NCBI GenBank assembly: GCA_003152255.1
Contig: PLZT01000467.1
Location: 4,559-10,197, forward strand
Length of the DNA stretch: 5,639 nucleotides
DNA from: Methylocystaceae bacterium
GTDB taxonomy: Bacteria > Pseudomonadota > Alphaproteobacteria > Rhizobiales > Beijerinckiaceae
Direction: 5' to 3'
In this document: positions 4,976-5,639 of the stretch, piece by piece
Position numbering within the stretch: position 1 is the first letter of the stretch
Layout: each line of letters starts with the position of its first letter
The notes under the pieces: model-generated
What the model was told of the DNA's origin: nothing
The model's database searches: none
The model's input: only the letters and a program-made list of their open reading frames with translations
Program-made: the position numbers and the translations under genes

Positions 4976-5639
4976 ACCAGCGCGATGGCGGAGACTAGCC
5001 GGCCGTAGTCCGGCTCGTTGCGATGCACGCCGCGGCGATAGCTGAAGCAGTGGTCCTCGCTGGCGTAAGTATCGATCCCGATGGCCTCGAAGGAGGCGAT
5101 GTCGAGCCGCGCGGCCTGCGCATGAATGAAGCCGGGCAGATCGAACATCGCATGTCCCACCTTCGCCGAAGGCGCGAAGAAGCGCCTAAAGGCCGCGTCC
5201 GACGCGACGAAGCGCTCGACGAATTCCGGACCGACTTCATAGCTCCCAGCGCCGATCGTCGGCCCCAGCGCGATGTGAATTTCGGCGCGCCTCGCGCCCT
5301 CCCGCTCCATCGCCACGACTGTCGCCTCGATCACGCCGCCCAGCGCGCCTTTCCAGCCGGCGTGCGCGGCGCCGACGACGCCGGCCGTGGCGTCGGCGAA
5401 CAGCAACATGCCGCAATCGGCGCCGGTGACGCCGAGGCCGAGGCCTCTCGCGCGCGTCGCGAGGCCGTCGCAGCGCGGGCGCGCGTCTTGCGCCCAGGGC
5501 GCCTCGACGATGAGCGCGTCGCTCGAGTGGATTTGATAGGGCACCAGCAGCCGTTCGGCGTCCACGCCAAGCCGCCGCGCCATTCGGGCCCGGTTCTCGC
5601 CGACGAGCGCGGGCTCGTCGCGCGAGCCGACGCCGCCGT
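4972..5639 (-). CDS. pgeF: Peptidoglycan editing factor / laccase-domain protein (YfiH/YlmD family), 5' end outside window
   Basis: In E. coli PgeF keeps L-Ser out of the peptidoglycan stem peptide. Related family proteins have purine nucleoside phosphorylase/adenosine deaminase activity, and the older label was polyphenol oxidase. The frame continues past the ATG at 5583 to the window edge. The added residues (GSRDEPALVGENRARMARRLG) match the usual N-terminal family pattern, so that ATG is internal. About 221 residues are visible of an expected 250-260. Conserved metal/active-site residues are present: His in QIHSSD (5527-5529), Cys in TGADCGMLL (5413-5415) and His in GAAHAGWKG (5362-5364). 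Also typical are CDGLAT, GPTIGAGSYEVG and the C-terminal CFSYRRGVHRNEPDYGR. The Cys often found before TYA near the C-terminus is Asp here (IDTYAS); I do not expect that to abolish function. It converges on gmk, so it belongs to a separate transcript. Confidence 0.94.
   Translation of the reverse strand, partial: GGVGSRDEPALVGENRARMARRLGVDAERLLVPYQIHSSDALIVEAPWAQDARPRCDGLATRARGLGLGVTGADCGMLLFADATAGVVGAAHAGWKGALGGVIEATVVAMEREGARRAEIHIALGPTIGAGSYEVGPEFVERFVASDAAFRRFFAPSAKVGHAMFDLPGFIHAQAARLDIASFEAIGIDTYASEDHCFSYRRGVHRNEPDYGRLVSAIALV

Noticed and set aside
5581..5583. ATG at 5583 (minus strand) as the start of pgeF
   Set aside because: The frame continues to the window edge and encodes residues typical of the family (GSRDEPALVGENR), so the gene is cut by the window and the Met is internal.
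1..5639. Novel defence, mobile or biosynthetic system
   Set aside because: All five long genes belong to well-known housekeeping families with intact key residues and uniform base composition. No repeats, integrase, transposase or unknown gene cluster is present.

Overview
The window is GC-rich (clearly above 60 % by eye). It holds five protein-coding genes with matching codon choice, strongly biased to C or G in third positions. Protein signatures and gene order (fabF, mltG, yicC, gmk) point to an alphaproteobacterium, most likely Hyphomicrobiales (Rhizobiales). A methanotroph-like relative such as Methylocystis/Methylosinus is my guess from general resemblance and was not tested. I see no mobile element, phage gene, CRISPR array, tRNA or rRNA. 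This is ordinary chromosomal housekeeping DNA.

Layout, left to right. (1) Positions 3-989, +: most of fabF (3-oxoacyl-ACP synthase II), with the N-terminus outside the window. (2) 990-1270: a 281-base gap whose right half is relatively AT-rich and probably carries the mltG promoter. (3) 1271-3277, +: mltG, an endolytic peptidoglycan transglycosylase. It is much longer than usual because of a Pro/Ala-rich cytoplasmic N-terminus and a roughly 250-residue periplasmic tail. (4) 3339-4226, +: yicC, a YicC/YloC-family endoribonuclease. (5) 4252-4290, +: a possible 12-codon leader ORF behind the best Shine-Dalgarno sequence in the window. (6) 4316-4960, +: gmk, guanylate kinase. (7) 4972-5639, -: pgeF, a laccase-domain/peptidoglycan editing factor. 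It converges on gmk with only 11 bases between the stop codons, and its N-terminus is outside the window.

How they fit together: fabF supplies acyl chains for membrane lipid. MltG ends nascent glycan strands at the inner membrane. YicC acts on RNA. Gmk converts GMP to GDP, supplying nucleic acid and (p)ppGpp pools. PgeF is linked in E. coli to correct peptidoglycan stem composition. mltG-yicC-gmk are spaced 61 and 89 bases apart on one strand and are probably co-transcribed.

I did not find a new multi-gene system. The most unusual point is the start of gmk. A near-perfect Shine-Dalgarno leads into a tiny ORF ending TTT-TGA, and a +1 shift at that point would run directly into the gmk frame. 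That may be a leader peptide, a frameshift site resembling that of prfB, or a one-base sequence or annotation problem. The second is the long, unexplained tail of MltG.
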